Below, piece after piece: positions 1 through 6,906 of a stretch of 8,802 bases of DNA. Origin of the DNA: Candidatus Latescibacterota bacterium (lineage in GTDB: Bacteria > Latescibacterota > 4484-107 > B68-G9). Under the pieces are notes generated by a model. It searched no databases, had not been told where the DNA came from, and saw only the letters and a program-made list of their open reading frames with translations. Every line of letters begins with the position of its first letter. The stretch's first letter is position 1. The DNA is taken from NCBI GenBank assembly GCA_012962735.1, contig DTXA01000233.1, positions 1 to 8,802 on the forward strand, read 5' to 3'. The translations under genes and the position numbers were made by a program.

Positions 1-426
1 CACCAGTTTGACTGTTTCCTTCAGCGGAACGGCCACCACGGCAGCCCCTCGCTCCCGGCACAGGGCCACGGATCGCGATATGAGCTTGGGTCGAACCAGG
101 GGGCGCACCCCGTCGTGCACCACCACTATCACAGCTTCCTCGGCGGCCTTTAGGCCTTCGTACACCGAATCCTGGCGGTGCCTCCCCCCCGGCACGATCC
201 GCCGCACCTTGCGGATGCCGTAGGGTTCCACCACTCTTACGCTGCAGAAGTCTACGTAATCCTTCGGGACCACCACGACGATCCCGTCGATGTCGGGGCA
301 CCTTTCGAACGCCAGGAGGGTATAGGCCAATACAGGCCTATCCTTCAGCGTCCGGAACTGCTTGGGAAGCTCCCCACCCATCCGCTCCCCCCTTCCCGCA
401 GCCGGTATCACGGCCATCACTTTCAT
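1..426 (-). CDS. ispD: 2-C-methyl-D-erythritol 4-phosphate cytidylyltransferase (IspD), N-terminal part, cut by window edge
   Basis: IspD transfers CMP from CTP to methylerythritol 4-phosphate, the third step of the MEP isoprenoid pathway, in the cytosol. The window holds the first 142 codons of a family usually about 230 residues long; the rest lies left of position 1. Visible motifs are the N-terminal nucleotide-binding loop (VIPAAGRGERMG, then PKQF), the central GGRHRQDSV segment, and VVHDGVRPLV, which corresponds to the family's HDxxRP motif. The start is the ATG at 426-424. It overlaps the queA stop in an ATGA arrangement (426-423), which suggests translational coupling. The usual Ala in HDAARP-like motifs is Gly-Val here, a minor variation. 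Cytidylyltransferase fold and IspD identity are both well supported. A bifunctional IspDF fusion cannot be excluded because the C-terminus is not visible. Confidence 0.93.
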   Translation of the reverse strand, partial: MKVMAVIPAAGRGERMGGELPKQFRTLKDRPVLAYTLLAFERCPDIDGIVVVVPKDYVDFCSVRVVEPYGIRKVRRIVPGGRHRQDSVYEGLKAAEEAVIVVVHDGVRPLVRPKLISRSVALCRERGAAVVAVPLKETVKLV

Positions 427-1445
427 AGTATCAGCATCGCATCACCGTAGCTGTAGAACCTGTAACCCAGCCTCACAGCCTCCCTGTAAGCCTCGAGCAC
501 TCGTTTCCTCCCGGCAAATGCGGCCACCAGCATCAGCAGTGTGGAACGGGGAAGGTGGAAGTTGGTGATCAGGACGTCCACGGCACGGAACCTGTACGGT
601 GGGTGGATGAAAAGCTCGGTCCAGCCCCTCCCGGGCCGCACCCGGCCTCCCTCGTCCACGACGGTTTCAAGGGTCCTCACAGAGGTCGTGCCGACTGCCA
701 CGACCCTCCCTCCCCGCTCCCTGGCCCGGTTGACGACGTGGGCGGTGCGTGGGGGGACCTCGTAGTACTCGGCCTCCATGCGGTGTTCCGAGATCTCCCC
801 CCGCACTGGCCGGAAAGTGCCGGGACCCACATGCAGGACGATGGGGGCTACTTCGACCCCCTTTTTCCGCAGCTTCTCTAAGAGCTCTTCGGTGAAGTGG
901 AGGCCAGCGGTGGGGGCGGCCACAGAACCCTCTACCCTGGCGTAAACCGTCTGGTACCGCTCCCGGTCCTCCGGGGTCGGGGGACGTCGGATGTACGGGG
1001 GCAGGGGCACCCGTCCCAACCTCCGCAGGGCCTCCGGGTCCCCGGAGAACTTCACCACCCTCCTGCCGTCCTCCCTCATCTCCACCACCTCCCCGACCAG
1101 CTTCCCCTCCCCGAACAGCACTCGCTCCCCGGGCCGGACCCTCCTCCCGGGCCTGGCCATGGCCTCCCAGGTGCCCTCCCCCACGAGGCGCACCAGCAGC
1201 AACTCCACCTTCCCCCCAGAGGGCCTTTTCCCAACCAGCCTTGCAGGGAAGACCCGGGTTTCGTTGACCACTAAGACATCCTTCTCCCGTAGGTACTCCA
1301 CCACCTCGTAGAACCTCCTGTGCTCCAATTTTCCCGAATCCCGGTGCAGCACCATTAGCCGGGCGTGGTCCCGAGGTTCCACCGGGTGCTGGGCGATGCG
1401 GTCCTGTGGGAGGGCGTAGTCGAAGTCCTTGGCCTGCAAGGTCAT
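423..1445 (-). CDS. queA: S-adenosylmethionine:tRNA ribosyltransferase-isomerase (QueA)
   Basis: QueA transfers and isomerises the ribosyl group of S-adenosylmethionine onto preQ1 at position 34 of GUN tRNAs, giving epoxyqueuosine in the queuosine pathway. The 340-residue product has the family's normal length and its signature blocks in order: LPQDRIAQHP near the N-terminus, VNETRVFPARL, PPYI, DRERYQTVYA, GSVAAPTAGLHFT, HVGPGTFRPV, HRMEAE, AVGTTSVRTLE, TNFHLPRSTLLMLV and the terminal GYRFYSYGDAML. I chose the ATG at 1445-1443 because the protein then begins at the conserved DFDYxLP region. A longer frame upstream, to 1628, only reads antiphase through the neighbouring gene. The start overlaps the stop of the 131-residue orphan by four bases (ATGA), and the stop overlaps ispD in the same way, so the three are probably translated as one coupled unit. 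Nothing in the sequence looks damaged. Confidence 0.97.
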   Translation of the reverse strand: MTLQAKDFDYALPQDRIAQHPVEPRDHARLMVLHRDSGKLEHRRFYEVVEYLREKDVLVVNETRVFPARLVGKRPSGGKVELLLVRLVGEGTWEAMARPGRRVRPGERVLFGEGKLVGEVVEMREDGRRVVKFSGDPEALRRLGRVPLPPYIRRPPTPEDRERYQTVYARVEGSVAAPTAGLHFTEELLEKLRKKGVEVAPIVLHVGPGTFRPVRGEISEHRMEAEYYEVPPRTAHVVNRARERGGRVVAVGTTSVRTLETVVDEGGRVRPGRGWTELFIHPPYRFRAVDVLITNFHLPRSTLLMLVAAFAGRKRVLEAYREAVRLGYRFYSYGDAMLIL

Positions 1446-1837
1446 AGTTCCCCGATCTCCCCGGCAGAGAACAGCCGGTCCAGGGTCGTGCGGAGGAAGA
1501 CCACCCGTTTTCCCCTGGCGTTGTAGATCGGCCGGGGAAGCTCCAATAACTTCCCTATCTCCACCCGGTAGTAGGGCTCCCGGGCCCTCGGATGGTCCTC
1601 GTCGGGTATAAGTTCCTTTCTCTCGCACACCGAAATCCCCCGGATGCGGGCGTAATGTCGTATCCTGCGCCCGTCCTCCCCGAAAGAGGCCGGCTGGTAG
1701 AAGGCTATGTAGTGGGCAGAGAGGAGGGCTTTAGGGGCGTTCCGGACAGGGACCCTGTACCACCTCTCCTCCCGGGCGATCCTCAGGTCATCCGGGGTCT
1801 TGGCCGTTGCCACCAAAACCGGAGGGCCCTCGGTCAT
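1442..1837 (-). CDS. Conserved-looking hypothetical protein, 131 residues, between DUF2905 gene and queA
   Basis: I do not confidently recognise this protein. It is 131 residues, soluble and strongly charged, with no signal peptide or membrane segment. Its middle reads as a beta-rich unit (ALLSAHYIAFYQP, then RRIRHYARIRGI), followed by ELIPDEDHPRAREPYYRVEIG and a Pro/Arg-rich turn, ELPRPIYNARGKR, leading to VVFLRTT. From memory, similar EYYxIxxGxLxELPRPI...RRIVFxPTT segments occur in otherwise uncharacterised bacterial proteins, some carrying a nuclease-like domain afterwards. No such extra domain is present here, and the match is unverified. It starts at the ATG 1837-1835 with GAGG a few bases upstream. 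It lies 24 bases after the DUF2905 stop and overlaps queA by four bases, so it is certainly read as part of this operon. The tight fit and normal composition make it a real gene; its function is unknown. Confidence 0.8.
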   Translation of the reverse strand: MTEGPPVLVATAKTPDDLRIAREERWYRVPVRNAPKALLSAHYIAFYQPASFGEDGRRIRHYARIRGISVCERKELIPDEDHPRAREPYYRVEIGKLLELPRPIYNARGKRVVFLRTTLDRLFSAGEIGEL

Positions 1838-1861
1838 GGTCCTCGGTTCGTACGTGTTAGG

Positions 1862-2077
1862 CTAACGCCTTAGGAAGAGGTTCAGTACGATGGTCAATAT
1901 CAGGCTCAAAAGGATGCAGGTGGCAAGGGGGAAGTAGAAGTGGAAATTGCCCCTCTGGACATGGATGTCTCCCGGAAGCCTGCCTATGGGAAGCTTTCCT
2001 CCTATCGTAAGGACCAGGCCCATAAGCACCAGTATCAGTCCAAAGAAAATCAATATCTTACCGAACTCCGAGAACAT
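1862..2077 (-). CDS. DUF2905 family small membrane protein
   Basis: This 71-residue protein has two hydrophobic helices, roughly residues 8-25 and 47-67. They are joined by a polar loop with the family-typical GKLPIGRLPGDI pattern, followed by FHFYFPLATCILLS at the start of the second helix. This architecture and these motifs match DUF2905, a family of unknown function located in the cytoplasmic membrane. In many bacteria a DUF2905 gene lies beside ruvB and queA; here queA is two genes downstream and no ruv gene is visible. The start is the ATG at 2077-2075, six bases after a strong AGGAGGT. It is the first intact gene after the peptidase remnant, and its own strong ribosome binding site suggests it does not depend on coupling. 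Confidence 0.9.
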   Translation of the reverse strand: MFSEFGKILIFFGLILVLMGLVLTIGGKLPIGRLPGDIHVQRGNFHFYFPLATCILLSLILTIVLNLFLRR

Positions 2078-2083
2078 CTTTCC

Positions 2084-2090
2084 ACCTCCT
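2084..2090 (-). promoter_or_regulatory. Strong ribosome binding site of the DUF2905 gene
   Basis: On the minus strand this reads AGGAGGT, six bases before the ATG at 2077. It fixes the start of the DUF2905 gene and shows that translation restarts here after the broken peptidase gene. Confidence 0.85.
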
Positions 2091-2106
2091 ATCCCCTCAG
2101 AAACCT

Positions 2107-2569
2107 TCAGAGCGGCTCTATCCTGGCAGCGCTGGCGTCGGTGCCGGCGCTCGTGTACACCGCTGTCTGTACCAGACGAGAGGTGAAGGCCAGGTAGGTC
2201 GGACGCTCCGGAGGTTCCTCCGATAACGCCCGGGCCAGCAACACAAGGATGGCAACGCCTCCCTTGTCATCCAACCCGAAGGCTCCTACGTAACCGTTCC
2301 ACGCCAGCGGCCCCTTCCGGCTCCAGTGCACGACCACACAGACTTCCGGCCTCACTCCCTTCTTCAGGAGCTCCTTCCGGCCAAGTTTTGCGTCCACATA
2401 CACCATCGGCCAGTCCAGGGGCTTCTCCCGCTTGGTCTCCGGGGACACGTGTACAGAGCCGATGGAGAGCACCCCCTCGACAGTACCGTCGTCCACGAGG
2501 GAAAGGAGAGTGCGCCCGTAACAGGGGCTTCAATACCTCGAGCAACTCGTCCTACGTGAACCGTTCCAT
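2107..2569 (-). pseudogene. Decayed M42-type (deblocking/glutamyl) aminopeptidase remnant
   Basis: This stretch encodes pieces of a peptidase resembling the M42 family (cobalt/zinc aminopeptidases, usually about 340-360 residues) but no intact product. An ATG at 2569 reads five codons to an in-frame TAG (2554-2552). Beyond the stop the same frame gives DELLEVLKPLLRAHSP, typical of the N-terminal helix. The frame then shifts by one: from about 2520 the other frame reads GRTLLSLVDDGTVEGVLSIGSVH, a YVDAKLGRKEL block, and GLDDKGGVAILVLLARAL, which corresponds to the family's DDRxG metal-binding block. The region that should hold the first His-x-Asp metal motif is missing. After YLAFTS the sequence jumps to AVYTSAGTDASAARI, resembling the C-terminal GTDA motif, so the catalytic Glu-Glu region is also gone. 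An AGGAGGT at 2601-2607 still stands upstream without a usable start at normal distance. The 129-codon open frame from 2496 is a piece of this wreck. M42 is my best family call; other di-metal peptidases are possible. Confidence 0.72.
2544..2555. repeat. Short imperfect direct repeat, proximal copy
   Basis: Second copy of the 12-mer described at 2571-2582. The 27-base spacing keeps both copies in the same reading frame, giving stop-Asp-Glu twice. Confidence 0.4.
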
Positions 2570-2570
2570 A

Positions 2571-2582
2571 AACTCATCCTAC
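2571..2582. repeat. Short imperfect direct repeat, distal copy
   Basis: The plus-strand 12-mer aactcatcctac here recurs as aactcgtcctac at 2544-2555 (11 of 12 identical), 27 bases apart. It lies at the 5' end of the peptidase remnant, and each copy carries one of the two TAG codons in the peptidase frame. It could be a small duplication scar or chance. Confidence 0.4.
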
Positions 2583-2606
2583 CTCGGATACCAGGCCAAC
2601 ACCTCC

Positions 2607-4157
2607 TCAGAGGACGTCTAAGACGATGGGCTGCCCCATAATCGGCTCCACAACCTTGATCCCCGTCCCTTTCAACTGCTCCCTCCACCACCCCGGATTC
2701 TCGGTATGGATGGGGACCAGGACCTCGGGCTTAACTCGCTTTACGAACTCGGCAAGCTCAGGCCCCGATGCGTGGCCCGAGGTGTGGAGCACAGGACCTT
2801 CCGGGTCGTCCGGGTCCCCGTAGAGAACCAGACCCATATGCCGAACCCAATTCCGCAGGCGTTCCAGGTCCACCTGCTGCTCCTCGTCGTAAGCCTTGCT
2901 GTTAGAATATAGGTAAATTCCGCCCTCCACGCCTTCTAAGTCCAAAAGGTCGTTCGCGTCCCAGAGGCTGAAACAGAGGATATACCTCCCGGGGTCCTTG
3001 GATACATCGTCCGGAGCCACCATCCTTGCGGCCCATACCTCCCTTAATTCCCGCTCCCATAGCCCAGGCTGGACCTTAGGATCCGCGTAAAGGACCAGAC
3101 AGGGTATATCCCATGGCTCAGGGAACACCTCCGGAGATGCCAGATGTATGGCCCTGAGGAGGTATAGATCTTTGGGCTGCACAGTTAAGAGTCGACCGGT
3201 CAGGTGAGCCACCTTTAAGAAGGACAGGAGCCGTTCTATGTTCCTCGGTCCGAAGTCTGCGACCACAAGCCTGCCCTCTGCCTCCTTGGTCAGCTCAAGC
3301 GCCCGCTCCGCCACCTCATCCTCGGTGGTACGCCTTCCCTCCTCCAAATGCGTACCCTCGCAAAGGAGCATCTTGGGGCTGAGCTCCGAAAGCCCCTCGG
3401 CGAAGCGGAGGGTTGCGTCTCCGTTCCTTCCGTGAAACCTTATGTCCCCGGAGTAGCCCACCCAACCTGCCGAAGTCTCTAAGGCGAAGCCCACGGCCCC
3501 CGGGATGGAGTGGTCCACGAGCCACCACCGCAAGGGTAGGTCCGACATGTGGCCCTCCTTGTGGAACTCCATCGGCTTCTTGGCCGGGGAGGAAGCCCAG
3601 AACTCCATGGCCTCTCTCCCCCCGAGGCCATCCAGGAACTCTACCCGCCGCATCCGGTAGGCCCCATTCCGGTCCGTCCTCAGCTCCCCGTTCGGTGTGG
3701 GAAAACGTGGGTTTATGTACACCCATTCCCCCTCGAAGGAAGACTTTCCCGTGTCCTGCATCGCCTTGCAGATGAAGGCTGTAAGTCTAGATGTGTAGAC
3801 TGGAACCTCGGAAGCCACGTAGGTCAGATCCCCGATGTGGTCCTGGTGGGCATGGGACAGCAGTATCGCATCTGGAGACCTTATCTCCCTATAGTCGGTC
3901 CTCCCCCTGAACCTCTCCCAGAGCCCGGGAAAGGCTAAGTCCTCGCGGTACAGACCCTCCAATGGGGGAATAAGCCCTAAGGCCATCGGGTCCAGAAGGC
4001 CCCGGCTGGGTCTGGGTCTCAGGAACTCGTTGAAGAACATCCCCTGCCTCCCGAAGGCCGTGCCGAAGTCCAAAAGGACGCTGATATCCTCGTCTTCCAA
4101 CAGCACCTTGTTCCCCCCTATCTCCCCTACTCCGCCGTACAGGGTGAGTCTGACCAT
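2607..4157 (-). CDS. RNase J-like metallo-beta-lactamase/beta-CASP hydrolase
   Basis: The 516-residue protein has the metallo-beta-lactamase core with beta-CASP-type motifs. These are Asp30 (VLLDFG), the zinc motif HAHQDH at residues 102-107, VDHSIPGAVGFALET with His216, GYSGDIRFHG with Asp238, and LLCEGTH with Glu267 in the position of motif A. The C-terminal block HTSGHASGPELAEFV (His458, His462) is followed by VPIHTE (His484), as in RNase J enzymes. This family cuts or trims RNA in the cytosol. Differences from typical RNase J are a longer segment between Asp30 and the HxHxDH motif, no obvious motif B histidine around FGPRN (302-306), and no room for the usual C-terminal domain after His484. 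I therefore call it RNase J-related, not RNase J, and its substrate is unknown. It starts at the ATG 4157-4155, directly abutting the nadE stop (TGAATG), so it is probably translationally coupled to nadE. Confidence 0.85.
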   Translation of the reverse strand: MVRLTLYGGVGEIGGNKVLLEDEDISVLLDFGTAFGRQGMFFNEFLRPRPSRGLLDPMALGLIPPLEGLYREDLAFPGLWERFRGRTDYREIRSPDAILLSHAHQDHIGDLTYVASEVPVYTSRLTAFICKAMQDTGKSSFEGEWVYINPRFPTPNGELRTDRNGAYRMRRVEFLDGLGGREAMEFWASSPAKKPMEFHKEGHMSDLPLRWWLVDHSIPGAVGFALETSAGWVGYSGDIRFHGRNGDATLRFAEGLSELSPKMLLCEGTHLEEGRRTTEDEVAERALELTKEAEGRLVVADFGPRNIERLLSFLKVAHLTGRLLTVQPKDLYLLRAIHLASPEVFPEPWDIPCLVLYADPKVQPGLWERELREVWAARMVAPDDVSKDPGRYILCFSLWDANDLLDLEGVEGGIYLYSNSKAYDEEQQVDLERLRNWVRHMGLVLYGDPDDPEGPVLHTSGHASGPELAEFVKRVKPEVLVPIHTENPGWWREQLKGTGIKVVEPIMGQPIVLDVL

Positions 4158-5102
4158 TCAGTCCCCCTTTGGGGAAGGCACCAAGACCCTGCGCATGTGC
4201 CAGGACCGCTCCCTCATAGCTCGCACCCCCTCCACTTTCCCCTCCTCAAGCCCCAGTGCCTCGGCCGTCTCCCTAACTCCCCATCCCTTGTCCAAGGCGA
4301 GCAATACCAGGTCCAGTTGCTCGTAGGGGAGGCCCAGGACTTCCTCGTCAACGATGCCCGGCAGGATATCGGGGGAAGGGGGTTTATCCATTATCCTTTT
4401 GGGTACCCCGAGGTGTTCGGCCAGGGCCCGAACCTGGGTCTTGTAAAGTCCCAGAAGGGGCATCGCATCGGCTGCGTGGTCGCACCCGTGCTTTACGAAG
4501 AACCCCACTTTGTATTCGGTCCTGTTCGCCGAGCCCACTACGAGCAAGTTCTCCAGCTCGCCGTGGAGGTAGAGGACAACCATCCGCAGGCGGTGTTTGG
4601 CCCGATAGTACGCATTGGCTCGCCTGAGGTATGCTCCGAAGTTCTCCTCCCTGGGCCCCAAAAGGCCGGCCGAAAAGGGGGTCTCCCCGAGCTTTTCCTC
4701 ATAGAACTTGTATGCCTTCCTCACAAGCCCGGCCTTCAGCTTCCCCGGGAGGAGAAAGCTCAACGGCCAGAGCCTGTACACCCCCAGCTTCCCAAGTGCG
4801 GAGGTGAGGTCCACCCGCTTCGAGCGTATGCCCAGCCATCGGACCACCTCTAAGGCGTCCTCCTGGTGTACCCTATCAGAGTCCCTTTCGGGGAGCATAA
4901 GGGCGAGCACACGCTCTGCCCCCACAGCCCTCCGACACAGGGCTGCTGTCACCGCAGAGTCCAGCCCCCCGCTCAGCCCCAAGACAACCCCTTCCCTCTC
5001 CAGCTCGTCCATGGAGCGCCGCAGGAACTCCGCAAGCTCCGAGGCGACACGCTCCGGGTCTATCTCCATCTTGACCTTAAGGTATTCCAGCTTCGCTTCC
5101 AT
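4158..5102 (-). CDS. nadE: NH3-dependent NAD(+) synthetase (NadE)
   Basis: NadE adenylates nicotinic acid adenine dinucleotide and amidates it to NAD in the cytosol, the last step of NAD synthesis. The 314-residue protein carries the ATP-pyrophosphatase loop LGLSGGLDSAV (SGGLDS at residues 44-49). The GSANRTEYKVGFFVKHG block (190-206) leads into PLLGLYKTQVRALAEHLG, and DKPPSPDILPG.VDEE.LGLPYEQLD (239-264) matches the family's PSAxL...DExxxG..Y..LD segment. There is no N-terminal nitrilase/glutaminase domain, so free ammonia is the expected nitrogen donor. An insert around residues 105-170, rich in Leu, Lys and Tyr, makes it longer than the roughly 270-residue minimal enzyme. The start at 5102 lies four bases after the barrel gene's stop, with GAGG overlapping that stop. 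A second Met at residue 12 (MEIDPE, codon 5069-5067) looks more like typical NadE N-termini and may be the real start. Confidence 0.94.
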   Translation of the reverse strand: MEAKLEYLKVKMEIDPERVASELAEFLRRSMDELEREGVVLGLSGGLDSAVTAALCRRAVGAERVLALMLPERDSDRVHQEDALEVVRWLGIRSKRVDLTSALGKLGVYRLWPLSFLLPGKLKAGLVRKAYKFYEEKLGETPFSAGLLGPREENFGAYLRRANAYYRAKHRLRMVVLYLHGELENLLVVGSANRTEYKVGFFVKHGCDHAADAMPLLGLYKTQVRALAEHLGVPKRIMDKPPSPDILPGIVDEEVLGLPYEQLDLVLLALDKGWGVRETAEALGLEEGKVEGVRAMRERSWHMRRVLVPSPKGD

Positions 5103-5106
5103 GGCC

Positions 5107-6885
5107 TCAGAAAGTATGGGTGAACGAAACTGAGAGGTTCCAGCGCACTATGCGCCTCCCCCATATATACTGCACCGTGCGGCCGCCATTGGCCTGCAGG
5201 GAGTTGGACCCTCCAGGTTTGTAGCTGAGGTTCGCCGAGAGCTTGCGGGAGCGGGAGTCCCTCGAAGGCTTCCTTCCCTCCGCCGTGGGCTTGTACTCCC
5301 TGCTTCGGGTGTATGAATAGGAGAAGGAGAACGGGATGGACTTAGCCAGGGGATACGAACAGGAAACCCCGATGGTTTGCGTGGCCTCCTCCCGGGTGAC
5401 GGCCTGGATGAGGCCGCTATATAGCGGCCCACTGTCTCCGGTTCTGAGGGCATAACTTCCACTTAAGGTAGCCTTACCTAAGGGGAAGTTCAATCGGTGG
5501 GACATGGAAGCTCGCCTGTACACTGTGCTTTTTGGGGATGTGGGGTTAAGGCGGTCGTCGTAGTCGTACTGGGTGTAGTTCGCCCCGATCTCGTACCTCT
5601 GGGATATGGAAGCTTTCCCAAGCTTGTAGCGCAGGTCGGCGGAGAGGGAGTACTGCCTGCTCCACTTGTTCTCCGCAGAGCGCCTTCCAGAAAGGTATAC
5701 GGTATGGCTTCGATGGGTACTGAATGCGATTGTCAGGTTTAGCCCGGACGGAGGTGCATGGCTGTAGGAGACCCTTAATTCCTCGGTCAGGTGGTCCCAG
5801 TCGTTGTACTCGGCTGGGTCGGGGGTGTCCGTTCGGCGGATCCGGGCCGATGTGGAGGCGGAGATGGAATCTGTGGGGGTGATACCGAACCCAGTCTGGA
5901 ACCCCATATGGAGGTTCCGTTCCACCTTGTCCAGGGAGGACTTGTCGTAATCGCTCAAGTCTCTGCTGTAAGATGCCCTATAACGCATCGGCCACCTCCC
6001 CCCCAGAAGGGCCCAGGAGGCCTCCCCCGACAGTTCCCAGTGTCTGCCCCGCATATCCGACCCAAACTTGGCGCTTTTGGGGTCCCTGCTTGCACTGTCC
6101 TCCCGCCTGCTGTCGGAATAGCTCCCCGAGGCGTTCAGTCGGACCCCGAAGATGGGCGGGGGGGAGAGGCTCATACTCACCTGGCGGGAGCGGCTCTTTA
6201 GGCTTTCCAAAAGCATCTGACCCTTCTTCGTGCGGTAGTACTTCCTGAGCTGACGGCTTTCTGAGAATCGGAGGGAGGGTTTCGCCCAGGCGTTGTACTT
6301 CAATGAACCGTTTATGTTCATATTGCGGTCCTCCCGTTTGAGGGAGTTACCACTCTTGGAGAAGGAGAAGGAGGCGCTCCAATTCCTCCCGAGCTTGGGG
6401 GAAAGGGAGATGTTGGTGCTGTAGGTGACCCCGCGGTCCTTCACCCCCAGCCTCCGGTCGGACGCCCCCCCTGCGGATTGGGATATGCTCAAAATAGGAA
6501 ATGGCTTCCATGAGATCCTGGAGGAGAACTGCTGGGTGAGGATGGGCCTCTTGTTGCGGGAGAGATCGTCCTTCTGGCGGTTCAGGAAGAGGTTCACGGA
6601 TAGGCGGATCCGGTCGGAGAAGGGGTAAGAGATGGAGAGGGTGGACGAGTTCACATCCCTCCAGTAATCCTTCTTCCTTCGGTTCAGGGTCGAATTGAGA
6701 CTGACCGAGGATGAAAAGGTGAGCTTGTTCCCTATGGTCGGGTTCATGCTGAAGGAGTGGGCCCAGGAATATGTTTCCCGGCTGGAGGAGAACCTCAGGG
6801 AGTAGTTAGGTCCCCCGTGCGCTACGGATGCCCATATCCATACCGACATCCATATCCACCAGGCCCTGCTGGCCTTACGAGACAT
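5107..6885 (-). CDS. Putative large outer-membrane beta-barrel protein, function unknown
   Basis: The 592-residue product begins with a signal peptide: basic MSRKASR, then a Trp-rich hydrophobic core (residues 8-22, five Trp), with likely cleavage after Ala-His-Gly at 22-24. The whole mature part is a chain of short amphipathic segments with alternating polar and aromatic or aliphatic residues, rich in Ser, Arg and Tyr and almost lacking long hydrophobic helices. It ends in NLSVSFTHTF, a terminal Phe after an alternating strand, which is the classic C-terminal signal of Bam-inserted outer-membrane barrels. I see no TonB box or plug domain, no POTRA repeats and no lipoprotein cysteine, so receptor or assembly-factor roles have no support. 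It follows the CsgG-like gene by 21 bases and precedes nadE by four, so it belongs to the same operon. A channel, or a partner of the CsgG-like protein, is an inference. The start at 6885 is set by the signal peptide; GGGAGGG lies upstream at a rather long spacing. Confidence 0.85.
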   Translation of the reverse strand: MSRKASRAWWIWMSVWIWASVAHGGPNYSLRFSSSRETYSWAHSFSMNPTIGNKLTFSSSVSLNSTLNRRKKDYWRDVNSSTLSISYPFSDRIRLSVNLFLNRQKDDLSRNKRPILTQQFSSRISWKPFPILSISQSAGGASDRRLGVKDRGVTYSTNISLSPKLGRNWSASFSFSKSGNSLKREDRNMNINGSLKYNAWAKPSLRFSESRQLRKYYRTKKGQMLLESLKSRSRQVSMSLSPPPIFGVRLNASGSYSDSRREDSASRDPKSAKFGSDMRGRHWELSGEASWALLGGRWPMRYRASYSRDLSDYDKSSLDKVERNLHMGFQTGFGITPTDSISASTSARIRRTDTPDPAEYNDWDHLTEELRVSYSHAPPSGLNLTIAFSTHRSHTVYLSGRRSAENKWSRQYSLSADLRYKLGKASISQRYEIGANYTQYDYDDRLNPTSPKSTVYRRASMSHRLNFPLGKATLSGSYALRTGDSGPLYSGLIQAVTREEATQTIGVSCSYPLAKSIPFSFSYSYTRSREYKPTAEGRKPSRDSRSRKLSANLSYKPGGSNSLQANGGRTVQYIWGRRIVRWNLSVSFTHTF

Positions 6886-6906
6886 CTTTCGGGAATCCCT
6901 CCCGGT

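Noticed and set aside
1446..1628. A 61-codon N-terminal extension of queA in the same frame.
   Set aside because: It overlaps the 131-residue orphan out of frame, has no QueA homology, and the ATG at 1445 gives the family's normal start and length.
1856..1866. Palindrome GTTAGGCTAAC between the DUF2905 gene and the orphan.
   Set aside because: A five-base arm with a one-base centre cannot form a useful hairpin, has no T-run, and is expected by chance.
2267..2545. A 92-codon minus-strand frame starting at TTG.
   Set aside because: Only its first 16 or so codons carry peptidase homology; after the frameshift it is nonsense, so it is part of the pseudogene.
2552..2554. In-frame TAG in the peptidase remnant as possible stop-codon recoding.
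   Set aside because: TAG ends the DUF2905 and CsgG-like genes normally here, and the remnant also has a frameshift and deletions, so decay explains it better.
4197..4853. A 218-codon open frame on the plus strand.
   Set aside because: It is the antisense shadow of nadE, whose conserved motifs lie on the other strand; the product is Pro/His/Gly-rich with no recognisable domain.
6886..6906. GGGATTCCC palindrome in the gap between the CsgG-like and barrel genes as an operator.
   Set aside because: It is short, isolated, and lies between closely spaced operon genes without promoter-like boxes.
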